Source: an uncultured Faecalibacterium sp.
Lineage (GTDB): Bacteria > Bacillota > Clostridia > Oscillospirales > Ruminococcaceae
Length of the DNA: 40,857 bases
NCBI GenBank assembly: GCA_944386015.1
Contig: CALWZK010000016.1
Coordinates: forward strand, 1 to 40,857
Direction: 5' to 3'
Both the position numbers and the translations under genes were made by a program. Below, piece after piece: positions 1 to 8,709 of the stretch (positions are counted from its first letter, which is position 1; each line of letters begins with the position of its first letter). Under the pieces are notes generated by a model. It worked only from the letters and a program-made list of their open reading frames with translations. It did no database searches and was not told where the DNA came from.

Positions 1-75
1 CCGCCACTCCTGCTGAATCCTAATATCCTACACTTGGGGCTTTTTTGTACTGTCCGCACAATTTGGATCAGTTCA
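1..75 (+). mobile_element. Right end of an IS3-family-like insertion sequence (partial)
   Basis: Read on the minus strand from position 75, the sequence starts TGAACTGATCC and runs into TTGTGCGGACAGTACAAAAA. The same 36-nt end, with four mismatches, starts at 40783 on the plus strand. Ends of the form TGAAC..G..CC are common in IS3-family elements, so this is read as the right terminal repeat of an element whose body lies left of the window. It stops 36 bp after hypE. No transposase domain is visible, so the family is inference. Confidence 0.6.
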
Positions 76-111
76 CTGCCCAAAGGCAGTGCAGAGGCTT
101 TTGTGCAAACA

Positions 112-1113
112 TTAACAAATTCTCGGCAGCTGGGCGCCGGTGAGCTTGCCCAGAATGCGGCTGCCCCCCAGGGCGGTGTGGAGCACCACCCTGCCGGGCC
201 GCTGTGTGCCCACCGTGCCGATCCGGCAGGCGCCCTCGCCCCCCGGCAGGGCCCGCAGGGCATCCAATACCGCCCCGGCGGATTCCGGTGCAGTCACCAC
301 CAGCATCCGGCCCTCGCAGGCCGCGTAGAGGGGGTCCAGGCCCAGCAGGTCGCAGGCCGCCGCCACCGGCTCCTCCACCGGGATGGCCTCCTCCTCCAGA
401 TCAATGCAGAGAGCCCCGCCCTCCACAAACTCGTTGAGGGTGGTGGCCACGCCCCCACGGGTGGGGTCCCGCATCAGCCGCACCCCGCCGGCGGCCAGGG
501 CGGCGGCGCTCAGGTCGTGGAGGGGGCGGCAGTCGCTGCGCAGATCCCCCTCCACAGGCAGCTCCCCCCGGGCCATCATGACGGCGGCGCCGTGGCAGCC
601 CACGCTGCCGCTCACCAGCACCGCGTCCCCCGGGCGCAGAGCCTTGCGCCCCAGGCCAGGGGCCCGCAGCACCCCGATCCCCGCCGTGTTGATGTACAGC
701 CTGTCCACGCTGCCCCGCTCCACCACCTTGGTGTCGCCGGTGACAATCTGTACCCCCGCCTCTTTGGCGGTGCGGGCGATGGAATCCACCACCACCCGCA
801 GGGTGTCGGTGGGCAGGCCCTCCTCCAGAATCAGCCCCAGGCTCAGGTACAGGGGTTTGCCCCCCGCCATGCACAGGTCGTTGACGGTGCCGCACACCGC
901 CAGTTTGCCGATGTCGCCCCCCGGGAACTGCCAGGGGGTCACCACAAAACTGTCGGTGGAAAACACCGGCGGGCCCCCCAGGTCGGGGAGCACCGCCCCG
1001 TCCCCCAGATCGTTGAGGGCGGCGTTGCCAAAGGCGGGGAGCAAAAGCTCCTCAATCAGCTCGGCGGTGCGCAGCCCGCCGCTGCCGTAATCCATGGTAA
1101 TGATCGGCTCCAT
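112..1113 (-). CDS. hypE: HypE, carbamoyl dehydratase of hydrogenase maturation
   Basis: A 333-residue protein that dehydrates the carbamoyl group placed on its own C-terminal cysteine by HypF, giving the thiocyanate that becomes the CN ligands of the [NiFe] site. It ends in the diagnostic Pro-Arg-Ile-Cys. The N terminus (MDYGSGG) and internal GDTKVVE and DPTRGGVA segments are typical of the PurM/AIR-synthase-like ATP-binding fold. The start at 1113 is chosen for its upstream GGGAGGAGAA ribosome binding site and family length; an upstream start would add 43 residues that overlap hypD. It is the last gene of hypABFCDE, 20 bp after hypD. Confidence 0.96.
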   Translation of the reverse strand: MEPIITMDYGSGGLRTAELIEELLLPAFGNAALNDLGDGAVLPDLGGPPVFSTDSFVVTPWQFPGGDIGKLAVCGTVNDLCMAGGKPLYLSLGLILEEGLPTDTLRVVVDSIARTAKEAGVQIVTGDTKVVERGSVDRLYINTAGIGVLRAPGLGRKALRPGDAVLVSGSVGCHGAAVMMARGELPVEGDLRSDCRPLHDLSAAALAAGGVRLMRDPTRGGVATTLNEFVEGGALCIDLEEEAIPVEEPVAAACDLLGLDPLYAACEGRMLVVTAPESAGAVLDALRALPGGEGACRIGTVGTQRPGRVVLHTALGGSRILGKLTGAQLPRIC

Positions 1114-1133
1114 TGTCCTTTTCTCCTCCCATT

Positions 1134-2246
1134 TTATTCGGCGGGGCGGTACTTCCAGGCGGCGGCGCAGGCCCCCTCGCTGGAAACCATACAGGGCCCC
1201 ACCGGGTCCTCGGGGCGGCAGGCTTTGCCGAAGAGGGGGCACTGCTCGGGGTGGAGCAGCCCCCGGATCACCGACCCGCAGCGGCAGCCCGGGGGCTCGG
1301 TGCCCCGGGTGCGGCGCAGGCCGTACCGTGCCGCGGCGTCATACCGGGCGTAAGCGGGCCGCAGGGCCAGCCCGCTGGCCGGGATCTCCCCCAGCCCCCG
1401 CCACAGGCTGTCCACCGGCTGGAACACCTGATCGGTGATGGCCAGGGCGGCGGCGTTGCCCTCCCCCGTCACCAGCCGGGAATATTCGTTTTCCAAAGCC
1501 GGGGCGCCCTCGCACACCATGCACACCAGCCGCCACACCGAATACAGCACGTCCCCGGCATCGAAGCCGCTGACCACGGCGGGCAGCTGATAGTCCCGGG
1601 GCAAAAAGCCAAAGGCCTCCGCCCCGGTGATGGCGGCCACATGGCCCGGGCAGAGCAGGGCATCCACCGCGCAGTCGGGGGCGTCCAGCAGGGCCCGCAG
1701 GGCGGGCTCGGTGCGTTTCAGCAGGCAGAACACCGAGAAATTGTCCAGGCCGCTTTCGGCGGCGTCCAGCACGCAGGCGGCGGTGCCGGGGGTGGTGGTC
1801 TCAAACCCCACCCCCAGGAACACCACCTCATGATCGGGGTTGGCCCGGGCCAGGTCCACCGCGTCGGCGGCGGAATAGACGGTGCGCACGTCCGCCCCGG
1901 CGGCCCGCCGGGCCAGCAGGGTGTCCCCCCGCACACTCCCCGGCACCCGCATCAGGTCCCCGTAGGTGGCCAGGATGATCCCCGGCCTTTCACACAGGGA
2001 CAAGGCTGCGTCGATCTCCCCCGCCGGGGTGACGCAGACCGGGCACCCGGGGCCCGAGATCAGCTCCACCCCCGGGGCCAGCAGGGTCCGCAGGCCCGCT
2101 TTGGCGATGGCCATGGTGTGGGTGCCGCAGATCTCCATGATCCGCACCGGCGCCCGGCCCGCGGTGCGGCGGCGGATGTCTTCCGCCAGCCCGGCGGCCC
2201 CGGCGGGGCTGCGGAAGGCTTTCAGCCAGCTGTCAGTCCAAGGCAT
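1134..2246 (-). CDS. hypD: HypD, iron-sulfur scaffold for Fe(CN)2CO assembly
   Basis: A 370-residue cytoplasmic protein that, with HypC, holds the iron while CN and CO ligands are attached. The family signatures are all present: EICGTHT with Cys40, GPGCPVC with Cys68 and Cys71, GFETT, and a cysteine-rich C-terminal block (residues about 310-360) that binds the [4Fe-4S] cluster. The start overlaps the 3' end of hypC by 14 bp, suggesting translational coupling between the two partners. Length matches the family. Confidence 0.97.
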   Translation of the reverse strand: MPWTDSWLKAFRSPAGAAGLAEDIRRRTAGRAPVRIMEICGTHTMAIAKAGLRTLLAPGVELISGPGCPVCVTPAGEIDAALSLCERPGIILATYGDLMRVPGSVRGDTLLARRAAGADVRTVYSAADAVDLARANPDHEVVFLGVGFETTTPGTAACVLDAAESGLDNFSVFCLLKRTEPALRALLDAPDCAVDALLCPGHVAAITGAEAFGFLPRDYQLPAVVSGFDAGDVLYSVWRLVCMVCEGAPALENEYSRLVTGEGNAAALAITDQVFQPVDSLWRGLGEIPASGLALRPAYARYDAAARYGLRRTRGTEPPGCRCGSVIRGLLHPEQCPLFGKACRPEDPVGPCMVSSEGACAAAWKYRPAE

Positions 2247-2460
2247 GGATGGCCTCCTGGATGCAGGCGAGATTCTCCGCCGCCTGTTCGGGGGTCATCT
2301 TCTGGATGGCAAAGCCCGCGTGGACCATCACATAATCCCCCACCGCGATATCGGGCAGGAAATCCACCCGCATCTTCTGGGTCAGGCCGGCGGCCTCCCC
2401 TACGGCGTGTTTGCCGTCTCCCTCCAGGGAGACCACTTTCAGCGGAACTGCAAGACACAT
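2233..2460 (-). CDS. hypC: HypC, hydrogenase assembly chaperone
   Basis: A 75-residue chaperone that binds the iron with HypD and then delivers the Fe(CN)2CO unit to the hydrogenase large subunit. It begins MCLAVPL: Cys2, exposed after removal of Met1, is the essential iron ligand of the family, and the partner histidine (VHAGFA, His47) is also present. The start at 2460 follows AGGAGG about 9 nt upstream. It lies between hypF (20 bp gap) and hypD (14 bp overlap). In this window its client is EchE. Confidence 0.97.
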   Translation of the reverse strand: MCLAVPLKVVSLEGDGKHAVGEAAGLTQKMRVDFLPDIAVGDYVMVHAGFAIQKMTPEQAAENLACIQEAIHALD

Positions 2461-2480
2461 ACAGAAACCCTCCTGTTGTT

Positions 2481-4727
2481 TCATTCTTTCAGACCGGCGG
2501 CGCCGATGGCCAGCTGGCCCAGGGCCAGCCCTTCGTCCGAGGGGCTGACCCCCTTGTGGGTGTACACCCGATAGCCCGCCCCTTCCAGCAGGGATGTGAT
2601 CCCTTCCAGCAGGGCGCGGTTCAAAAAGACGCCCCCCGACAGCACCACCGGCAGCTTGTCCGGGTTGAGTGCCCGGCACTGGTCCAGGGCCATCCGGCAC
2701 AGCGCCTGCTGGAACCCGGCGGCCAGGGCGGCGGGGCTGACCCCGGCAGCCTTTGCGGCGCACAGGGCCCGGATGAGGGGCCGGGTGTCAAAGCGGCGCA
2801 CCCCGCCCTCCTTATAGTAAGCAGGCTGGTACACATCCACCGGCGCGGCCCCCTGGGCCAGGGCTTCCAGCAGGGCCGGGGCCTGGCCGTCGTAGCCGGC
2901 GGCGGTGCGGCCGGTGAGCAGGGCATACACCCCGTCGAACAGCCGCCCCATCCCCGAGGAGGCCACGCAGCGGTAGCCCCTTTGCAGCAGGGCCGCCGCC
3001 CCCGCCCGCCGGGGGAAATCGGGGGCCGCTTCGGGGCACCCGGCGTCGGTGGCCAGGGCCAGGGCGGTGCGGCCGATCTCGGCGGCGCAGACATCGCCCC
3101 CCGGCAGCAGTACAGGCCGGATAGACCCCACCCGCTGATACGATTTGTAATCTCCCATCAGGCATTCGGCGCCCCAGACCTGGCCGTCCTCCCCCAGGCC
3201 GGTGCCGTCCCAGACCAGGCCAAAGGCGGGCCCGGCGAGCCGGTTGTCGGCCATGCAGGCGGCCATGTGGGCCCAGTGGTGCTGCACCTGCCGCAGGGGC
3301 AGGCGGCACCGGGCGGCCCATTCTCGGGCCTCCCCGGTGGAGGCGTAGTCGGGGTGCAGATCGCACACCAGCAGCCGGGGGGTCAGGCCGAACAGTTCCA
3401 GCATCCCCCTCAGGGCGGTGCGGTAGTGGTCGAAGGTCTCGGCGTTTTTCAGGTCCCCGATGTACTGGTTCACAAAGGCGTGGCGCCCCCGCCCTGCGGC
3501 GAAGGACCCCTTCTGCTCGGCCCCCAAGGCCAGCACCCCGCTTGCCTCCTGCCCCAGCAGGATGGGCTGGGGGGCGTAGCCCCGGCTCCGGCGGAAAAAC
3601 ACCGGGCTCCCCCGCCAGACCATGGCCAGGGAATCGTCGCACCGGTTGGCGATGGGGCGGTCGTGGAGCAAAAAGCCATCGGCAACCCCCCGCAGAGCTT
3701 CCAGAGCTTCCCGGTTGTCGGTCAGCACCGGGCAGCCGGGGCGGTTGGCGCTGGTCATCACCAGCAGGCCGGGCCCGCCGAACACCCCGTCCAGCAGCAG
3801 GATGTTCAGCGGCGTGTAGGGCAGCATCACCCCCAGCCGGGTGGTGGCGCTGAGCCAGCTCTCCCCCGCCGGGTCTTTCTTTTCCAGCAGCAGGATGGGC
3901 CGCCGGGGGCTCTGGAGCAGGGCGGCCTCTTCCTCTGTCATCGTGCACCAGCGGGCGGCGGCGTCCAGGTCCCGGGCCATCAGAGCCAGGGGCTTTTCAG
4001 GCCGGTGCTTGCGCTGCCGCAGCCGGGCCACCGCTTCCGGGCTGTCGGCCCGGCAGGCCAGGTGGATCCCCCCGGTGCCCTTCACCGCCACGATCCCCCC
4101 CGCCGCCAGGGTCTGCTGGGCCAGGGCGATGGGGTCGCCCTCCTGTTCGATGCCCCCGGCGTCCAGGTAAAAGGCCTTCGGCCCGCACACCGGGCAGCAG
4201 TTGGGCTGGGCGTGGTAGCGGCGGCTGCGGATGTCCCGGTATTCCGCGGCGCAGTCGGGGCACATGGGGAACCCGGCCATGGTGGTGGCGGCCCGGTCGT
4301 AGGGCAGGCGCCGGATGATGGAAAACCGCGGCCCGCAGTCGGTGCAGTTGAGGAAGGGGTAGCGGTACCGCCGGCCCGCCTTGTCCTGCAGTTCCGCCAG
4401 GCAGGCGGCGCAGGGGGCCAGGTCGGGGGAAACCAGGGTGGCGGCCTCCCCTCCGGCGCTGGGGCGGATCACAAAGCCCGTCTCCCCGGCGGGGGCCATC
4501 TCCCGGGTGCGGACCGCCTCCACCACCGCCAGGGGCGGCGGGGCGGTGCGCAAAGTTTGTTCAAACCCATCCAGGGCGGCGGCGGGGCCTTCCAGCTCCA
4601 GCTCCAGGCCGGCGGCGGTGTTCCGGGCCCAGCCCGAAAGCCCCAGGCGCTGAGCCTGCCGGTGGACAAAGGGCCGGAACCCCACCCCCTGGACGATGCC
4701 TTCTATTAAGAAATGGCGGCGGATCAT
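2481..4727 (-). CDS. hypF: HypF, carbamoyltransferase of hydrogenase maturation
   Basis: A 748-residue enzyme that turns carbamoyl phosphate and ATP into a carbamoyl group and loads it on HypE. Domains in order: acylphosphatase (residues 1-90, GIVQGVGFRPF), paired zinc fingers (Cys106/109/128/131 and Cys156/159/178/181), YrdC-like domain (about 190-370, with KGTGGIHLAC and KHRPEKPLA), and a Kae1-like domain (about 380-748) with the HHWAH metal motif. Full length for the family. Its start codon overlaps the hypB stop as ATGA. Confidence 0.97.
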   Translation of the reverse strand: MIRRHFLIEGIVQGVGFRPFVHRQAQRLGLSGWARNTAAGLELELEGPAAALDGFEQTLRTAPPPLAVVEAVRTREMAPAGETGFVIRPSAGGEAATLVSPDLAPCAACLAELQDKAGRRYRYPFLNCTDCGPRFSIIRRLPYDRAATTMAGFPMCPDCAAEYRDIRSRRYHAQPNCCPVCGPKAFYLDAGGIEQEGDPIALAQQTLAAGGIVAVKGTGGIHLACRADSPEAVARLRQRKHRPEKPLALMARDLDAAARWCTMTEEEAALLQSPRRPILLLEKKDPAGESWLSATTRLGVMLPYTPLNILLLDGVFGGPGLLVMTSANRPGCPVLTDNREALEALRGVADGFLLHDRPIANRCDDSLAMVWRGSPVFFRRSRGYAPQPILLGQEASGVLALGAEQKGSFAAGRGRHAFVNQYIGDLKNAETFDHYRTALRGMLELFGLTPRLLVCDLHPDYASTGEAREWAARCRLPLRQVQHHWAHMAACMADNRLAGPAFGLVWDGTGLGEDGQVWGAECLMGDYKSYQRVGSIRPVLLPGGDVCAAEIGRTALALATDAGCPEAAPDFPRRAGAAALLQRGYRCVASSGMGRLFDGVYALLTGRTAAGYDGQAPALLEALAQGAAPVDVYQPAYYKEGGVRRFDTRPLIRALCAAKAAGVSPAALAAGFQQALCRMALDQCRALNPDKLPVVLSGGVFLNRALLEGITSLLEGAGYRVYTHKGVSPSDEGLALGQLAIGAAGLKE

Positions 4728-5389
4728 GCGTCGGCTGCGAGGGCCTCGCGCACTTTGGCGGCCACATGGGCGGCCAGCTCATCCAGACCGTCGCCGCTGC
4801 GGCTGGACACCTGGAACAGGGGCCCCTCGGGGTTGACCCCCTTGTAATCGGCGGCGGCCCGCTGGACGTCAAAATCGAAGTAGGGCAGCATATCGCACTT
4901 GTTCAGCACCAGGCAGGAGGTGTCGGTGAACATCAGGGGGTACTTGGCCACCTTGTCGTCCCCTTCGGGGATGCTCAGCACCGTGATGCGGAAGTTCTCC
5001 CCGATGTCAAACTCGGCCGGGCAGACCAGGTTGCCGATGTTCTCCACAAACAGCAGGTCCAGCTGGTCCAGGTCGAAATTGGGCAGGATGTGCTGGATGC
5101 TCATGGCCTCGATGTGGCAGGCGCCGTCGGTGTTCAGCTGCACCGCCGGGATCTTGAGGGCCGCGATCTTCTCGGCGTCGATCTGGCCGGTGATGTCCCC
5201 CTCGATGACCCCGATGGCAAACTGATCCCGCAGCCGGGCGATCAGCCCGGTGATCAGGCTGGTCTTGCCGGCCCCGGGGCTGCCCATCACGTTGATGAGG
5301 CAGGTCTTGTGCTCCTTGAGGGTGCGGCGCACCTCGGCGCTCACATCCTGGTTCCACTCCATCACCTGGTGCAGGACTTTGATTTCCAT
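4724..5389 (-). CDS. hypB: HypB, GTPase for nickel insertion
   Basis: A 221-residue GTPase that, with HypA, inserts nickel into the hydrogenase large subunit. It has the P-loop GSPGAGKT (36-43) and NKCD for guanine. The G-domain metal site is present as Cys91-His92 and Cys123. It lacks both the N-terminal CxxCGC nickel motif and a histidine-rich stretch found in some HypB proteins, so nickel storage by this protein is unlikely. The start at 5389 gives normal family length; it lies 2 bp after hypA and ends by overlapping hypF by 4 bp. Confidence 0.96.
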   Translation of the reverse strand: MEIKVLHQVMEWNQDVSAEVRRTLKEHKTCLINVMGSPGAGKTSLITGLIARLRDQFAIGVIEGDITGQIDAEKIAALKIPAVQLNTDGACHIEAMSIQHILPNFDLDQLDLLFVENIGNLVCPAEFDIGENFRITVLSIPEGDDKVAKYPLMFTDTSCLVLNKCDMLPYFDFDVQRAAADYKGVNPEGPLFQVSSRSGDGLDELAAHVAAKVREALAADA

Positions 5390-5391
5390 AT

Positions 5392-5733
5392 TCAATCTAC
5401 CTCCAGACTTTCCACCATGAATTCCTTCCCCGACAGCCGTTTCAGCCGCAGGCTGCCGCAGTAGGGGCAGGCAATGTGGGCGCGGTCGATTTCGCCTTCC
5501 CGCCCGCAGTCCCGGCACAGCACCTTCAGCGGTACAGTGGTGACTTTGATTTTCGCCCCCTCGGCGGGGGTGCCTTTGGCCAGCACGTCCAGGTACATCT
5601 GGACGCACTCGGGCACCACCCCGGAAAAGGGCCCCATCCGCAGCCGGATCTCCCGGATGCGGGCGGCATGCTGCTGGGCAGCGGCCTGCAGCGAAAGATC
5701 CAGGATGCTCTGGGTGATGGCCAGCTCGTGCAC
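5392..5733 (-). CDS. hypA: HypA, nickel-binding hydrogenase maturation chaperone
   Basis: A 113-residue nickel chaperone working with HypB. The N-terminal MHE (His2, Glu3) is the nickel site and the two CxxC pairs (Cys73/76 and Cys89/92) form the structural zinc site. First gene of the minus-strand hyp operon, with GGAGGGGG as ribosome binding site; a promoter lies about 80 bp upstream. It is divergent from the ech operon, so the hydrogenase and its maturation set share one control region. Confidence 0.96.
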   Translation of the reverse strand: MHELAITQSILDLSLQAAAQQHAARIREIRLRMGPFSGVVPECVQMYLDVLAKGTPAEGAKIKVTTVPLKVLCRDCGREGEIDRAHIACPYCGSLRLKRLSGKEFMVESLEVD

Positions 5734-5810
5734 GGCTTATTCCCCCTCCTTTTCCCTCCAAAAATGGCCAAAATGGACGAAAACAGCGGAAAATATCCGC
5801 TGCAACTGCT

Positions 5811-5839
5811 ATTATAACACCATCCGGCAGGAAAATCCA
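5811..5839 (-). promoter_or_regulatory. Promoter for the hyp operon
   Basis: On the minus strand a consensus -10 TATAAT (5811-5816) is preceded by a weak -35 TGGATT (5834-5839) at 17 bp. It points into hypA. The pairing is inferred from sequence only. Confidence 0.6.
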
Positions 5840-5855
5840 CAGCCGCGAAATGGGC

Positions 5856-5884
5856 TTGTAAAACCCAAAAAGCCGTACTATAAT
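5856..5884 (+). promoter_or_regulatory. Promoter for the ech hydrogenase operon
   Basis: TTGTAA (5856-5861), a 17-bp spacer and a perfect TATAAT (5879-5884). It is followed by an AGAGGAGG ribosome binding site and the echA start at 5938. The two divergent -10 boxes are about 60 bp apart, so a regulator bound between them could act on both operons. Confidence 0.75.
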
Positions 5885-5937
5885 GGATAAAAATCCAAAT
5901 ATTTGTCGGGGTTTGTCCATAGAGGAGGTTTGTTTTT

Positions 5938-7830
5938 ATGGCAATCATTCCCATCCTGATCGCCTGGCCGGCGCTGATGGCACTGGTGATCCCCTCCATC
6001 CGGGATACTGCCATCCGCGGCCGGGTGGTGTACCTGGGGGCCGGTGTCGTGATGGCATTGGCCGCCTTTTTGCTTGTGGGCTGGCTGCAGGGGGGCGGCG
6101 GCATCCTGGACCTGGTGGGCCCGGTGCCGGTGATCGACCACCTGATGCTGGCCGGTGAGTTCGCCCTGATGGCCCTCATCGTGGTTTTGTGCATCAAGTA
6201 CAAAAAGTACCCGGTGATTTTGCTGTCGGTGGCCCAAACGGTGCTGATGGCCTGGTCCGAGCTGACCAACCCGGTGGAGTCCCCCACCCATCTGCGGATC
6301 GACTGCCTGACCATGCTGATGATCGTCATCGTGGCCATGGTGGGCGGCCTGATCTGCATTTACGCGGTGGGCTACATGAAGGCCTACCATCACCACCACA
6401 CCGAATACCGGGACCGCAGCGGCTTTTTCTTCTCGATGCTGTTCTTTTTCCTGGCGGCCATGTTCGGGGTGGTGCTGTCCGAGAACCTGATCTGGATGTA
6501 CTTCTTCTGGGAGATCACCTCGGTGATTTCCTTCCTGCTGATCGGCTACACCCACACCGAGGAAGCCATCAACAACAGCTTCCATGCCTTGTGGATGAAC
6601 CTGCTGGGAGGCCTTGGGTTTGCCATCGCCATTGTGGTGGCGGCCCAAACCATCCATACGGTGCAGCTGAATGAGGTGGTGGCCGACGGCGCCGTCATCC
6701 CGGTGGTGCTGCTGGCCTTTGCCGGGCTGACCAAGTCGGCCCAGCTGCCCTTCTCCTCCTGGCTGTTCGGCGCCATGGTGGCCCCCACGCCTTCCAGCGC
6801 CCTGCTCCACAGCGCCACCATGGTCAAGGCCGGCGTCTATCTGCTGATCCGCCTGGCCCCCGCCATGGCGGGCAACATGACCGGCATGATGGTCTCCTTC
6901 ATTGGGGGCTTCACCTTCATTGCCGCCAGCATGATGGCCATCGCCCAGAACGACGGCAAAAAGTTGCTGGCCTTCTCCACCATCTCCAACCTGGGGCTGA
7001 TTGTGGCCTGCGCCGGCATCGGCGCCGAGGAGACCATCTGGGCCGCCGTGCTGCTGATGCTGTTCCACGCGGTGAGCAAATCCATGCTGTTCCAGGCGGT
7101 GGGCTCCATCGAGAACTGCCTGGGCTCCCGTGACATCGAGGACATGCACGGCCTGCTGCTGCGGCTGCCCAAGCTGACCTACATCATGGGCATCGGCATT
7201 GCGGGCATGTACCTGGCCCCCTTCGGGATGCTGATCTCCAAGTGGGTGGCCCTGCGGGCCTTTGTGGACGCCAACAACTACCTGCTGGTCATCTTTCTGG
7301 CCTACGGCAGCGCCACCACCATGCTCTATTGGAGCAAGTGGCTGTGCAAGCTGGTCTCCCTCCACCACACCAAGGTCCAGGTGACCGACGTCACCCGCAA
7401 GGACCAGTATTTTTCCATGTACATCCACGCCGGGGCCACCCTGGGGCTGTGCCTGCTGTTCCCGCTGGTGTCCTCCAAAGTGGTCACCCCCATCATCCAG
7501 GAGCTGTACGGCACCGCCCACGAGGTGCTGTCCATGAGCGTGCTGACCACCATGGCCATCATGCTGGTGAGCGTTCTGTTTGTGCCGGCGCTGATGTTCC
7601 TGCTGACCCGCTCGACCCACCGGGACTATGTGCCCATCTATATGGGCGGCGCCAACGAGGGCGACAACACCTATTTTGTCAACAGCTACGGCGAGCCGGA
7701 GCACCTTTACCTGAGCAACTGGTACCTGCGGTTTGAGTTTGGCCGCCGCCGGCTGATGCGGCCGGGCGTCATCATCTCGGCGGGTGTCATCATCGTGATG
7801 ATGTGTGTGATTATCGGAGGTGCGGTATGA
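5938..7830 (+). CDS. echA: Ech-type hydrogenase subunit A, antiporter-like membrane protein
   Basis: A 630-residue, very hydrophobic polytopic membrane protein of the NuoL/MrpA antiporter-like family, the subunit thought to couple hydrogenase turnover to H+ or Na+ movement. Core features seen are MYFFWEITSVISFLLIG, SAQLPFSSWLFGAMVAPTP and LLHSATMVKAGVYL, typical of the NuoL/M/N proton-channel core. First gene of the six-gene operon, preceded by a strong AGAGGAGG site. The C-terminal region (about 545-630) contains a soluble loop and a last helix. Assignment as EchA rests on position and on the absence of other NuoL/M/N paralogues in the cluster. Confidence 0.9.
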   Translation: MAIIPILIAWPALMALVIPSIRDTAIRGRVVYLGAGVVMALAAFLLVGWLQGGGGILDLVGPVPVIDHLMLAGEFALMALIVVLCIKYKKYPVILLSVAQTVLMAWSELTNPVESPTHLRIDCLTMLMIVIVAMVGGLICIYAVGYMKAYHHHHTEYRDRSGFFFSMLFFFLAAMFGVVLSENLIWMYFFWEITSVISFLLIGYTHTEEAINNSFHALWMNLLGGLGFAIAIVVAAQTIHTVQLNEVVADGAVIPVVLLAFAGLTKSAQLPFSSWLFGAMVAPTPSSALLHSATMVKAGVYLLIRLAPAMAGNMTGMMVSFIGGFTFIAASMMAIAQNDGKKLLAFSTISNLGLIVACAGIGAEETIWAAVLLMLFHAVSKSMLFQAVGSIENCLGSRDIEDMHGLLLRLPKLTYIMGIGIAGMYLAPFGMLISKWVALRAFVDANNYLLVIFLAYGSATTMLYWSKWLCKLVSLHHTKVQVTDVTRKDQYFSMYIHAGATLGLCLLFPLVSSKVVTPIIQELYGTAHEVLSMSVLTTMAIMLVSVLFVPALMFLLTRSTHRDYVPIYMGGANEGDNTYFVNSYGEPEHLYLSNWYLRFEFGRRRLMRPGVIISAGVIIVMMCVIIGGAV

Positions 7831-8690
7831 TGCAGGTTGTTTCTGTGCTGGCTTATCTGCTGCTGGCCCCCCTGGCGGGGGCCCTGCTGGACGGGCTGGA
7901 CCGCCGTGTCAGCGCCCGGATGCAGGGGCGCCAGGGGCCGCCCATGCTCCAGCCTTTCTATGATTTGAAAAAGCTGTTCACCAAGCAGATGATCGCGGTC
8001 AACAGCGTCCAGATGCTGCTGAACCTGAGCTATCTGGTGTTTCTGGCGGTGGCCGGGTCGCTGCTGTTTGCAGGGGCGGACATCCTGATGTGCCTGTTCA
8101 TCCTCTCCACCGCCGACCTGTTCCTGGTGATGGCGGCTTCCAGCGATTCCTCCCCCTTCTCCACCCTGGGCGCCGGGCGTGAGATGATCCAGATGATGGC
8201 TTACGAGCCCCTCACGTTGCTGATGGCGGTGGGCTTTTACCTGGCCACCGGCAGCTTCCAGGTGGGGGACATTGTGCGGATGCCCTACAGCGCCGTGCTG
8301 ACCATGCCGGGCTTTTTGCTGGGCTTCATGTTCATCACCGCCATCAAGCTGCGCAAATCCCCCTTTGACCTGTCCACCAGCCACCACGCCCACCAGGAGA
8401 TGGTCAAAGGCATCACCACCGAGATGGCGGGCCCCACCCTGGCCATCATGAACATCGCCGAATACTACGAGATGGTGCTGATGCTGGGGCTGATGGCCCT
8501 GTTCTTCCTGAACGAGCACTGGTGGAGCTGGCCGGTGGCCATCGCCGCCTGCCTGGTGGTGTACCTGCTGGAAATCCTGTGGGACAACGCGGCCGCCCGT
8601 GTCAAGTGGCGGGTGCTGCTGGACAGCTGCTGGGTGGTCACCCTGCTGACCGGCGGCCTGAACGGCCTGATCCTGATGCTGGTACGCTGA
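7827..8690 (+). CDS. echB: Ech-type hydrogenase subunit B, NuoH-like membrane anchor
   Basis: A 287-residue membrane protein of the NuoH/HycD/EchB family that anchors the peripheral hydrogenase arm. It begins with a helix followed by LDGLDRRVSARMQGRQGPPMLQPFYDLKKL, the family signature, and carries the acidic and basic loop (ITAIKLRKSPFDLSTSHHAHQEMVKG) that faces the hydrogenase module. The start at 7827 overlaps the echA stop; GGAGG lies 6 nt upstream. A second ATG follows at 7830. About eight membrane segments can be traced. Confidence 0.92.
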   Translation: MMQVVSVLAYLLLAPLAGALLDGLDRRVSARMQGRQGPPMLQPFYDLKKLFTKQMIAVNSVQMLLNLSYLVFLAVAGSLLFAGADILMCLFILSTADLFLVMAASSDSSPFSTLGAGREMIQMMAYEPLTLLMAVGFYLATGSFQVGDIVRMPYSAVLTMPGFLLGFMFITAIKLRKSPFDLSTSHHAHQEMVKGITTEMAGPTLAIMNIAEYYEMVLMLGLMALFFLNEHWWSWPVAIAACLVVYLLEILWDNAAARVKWRVLLDSCWVVTLLTGGLNGLILMLVR

Positions 8691-8709
8691 AAAAGGGGGC
8701 AACAAAATC

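Noticed and set aside
1113-4709. Open frame of about 1200 codons on the plus strand opposite hypD, hypC and hypF
   Set aside because: It runs antisense to well-identified genes and is rich in Gly, Pro, His and Gln, as expected for a shadow frame in GC-rich DNA.
5878-7704. Minus-strand frame of about 600 codons opposite echA
   Set aside because: A shadow of the membrane protein gene, full of His, Gln and Gly; echA is supported by family motifs.
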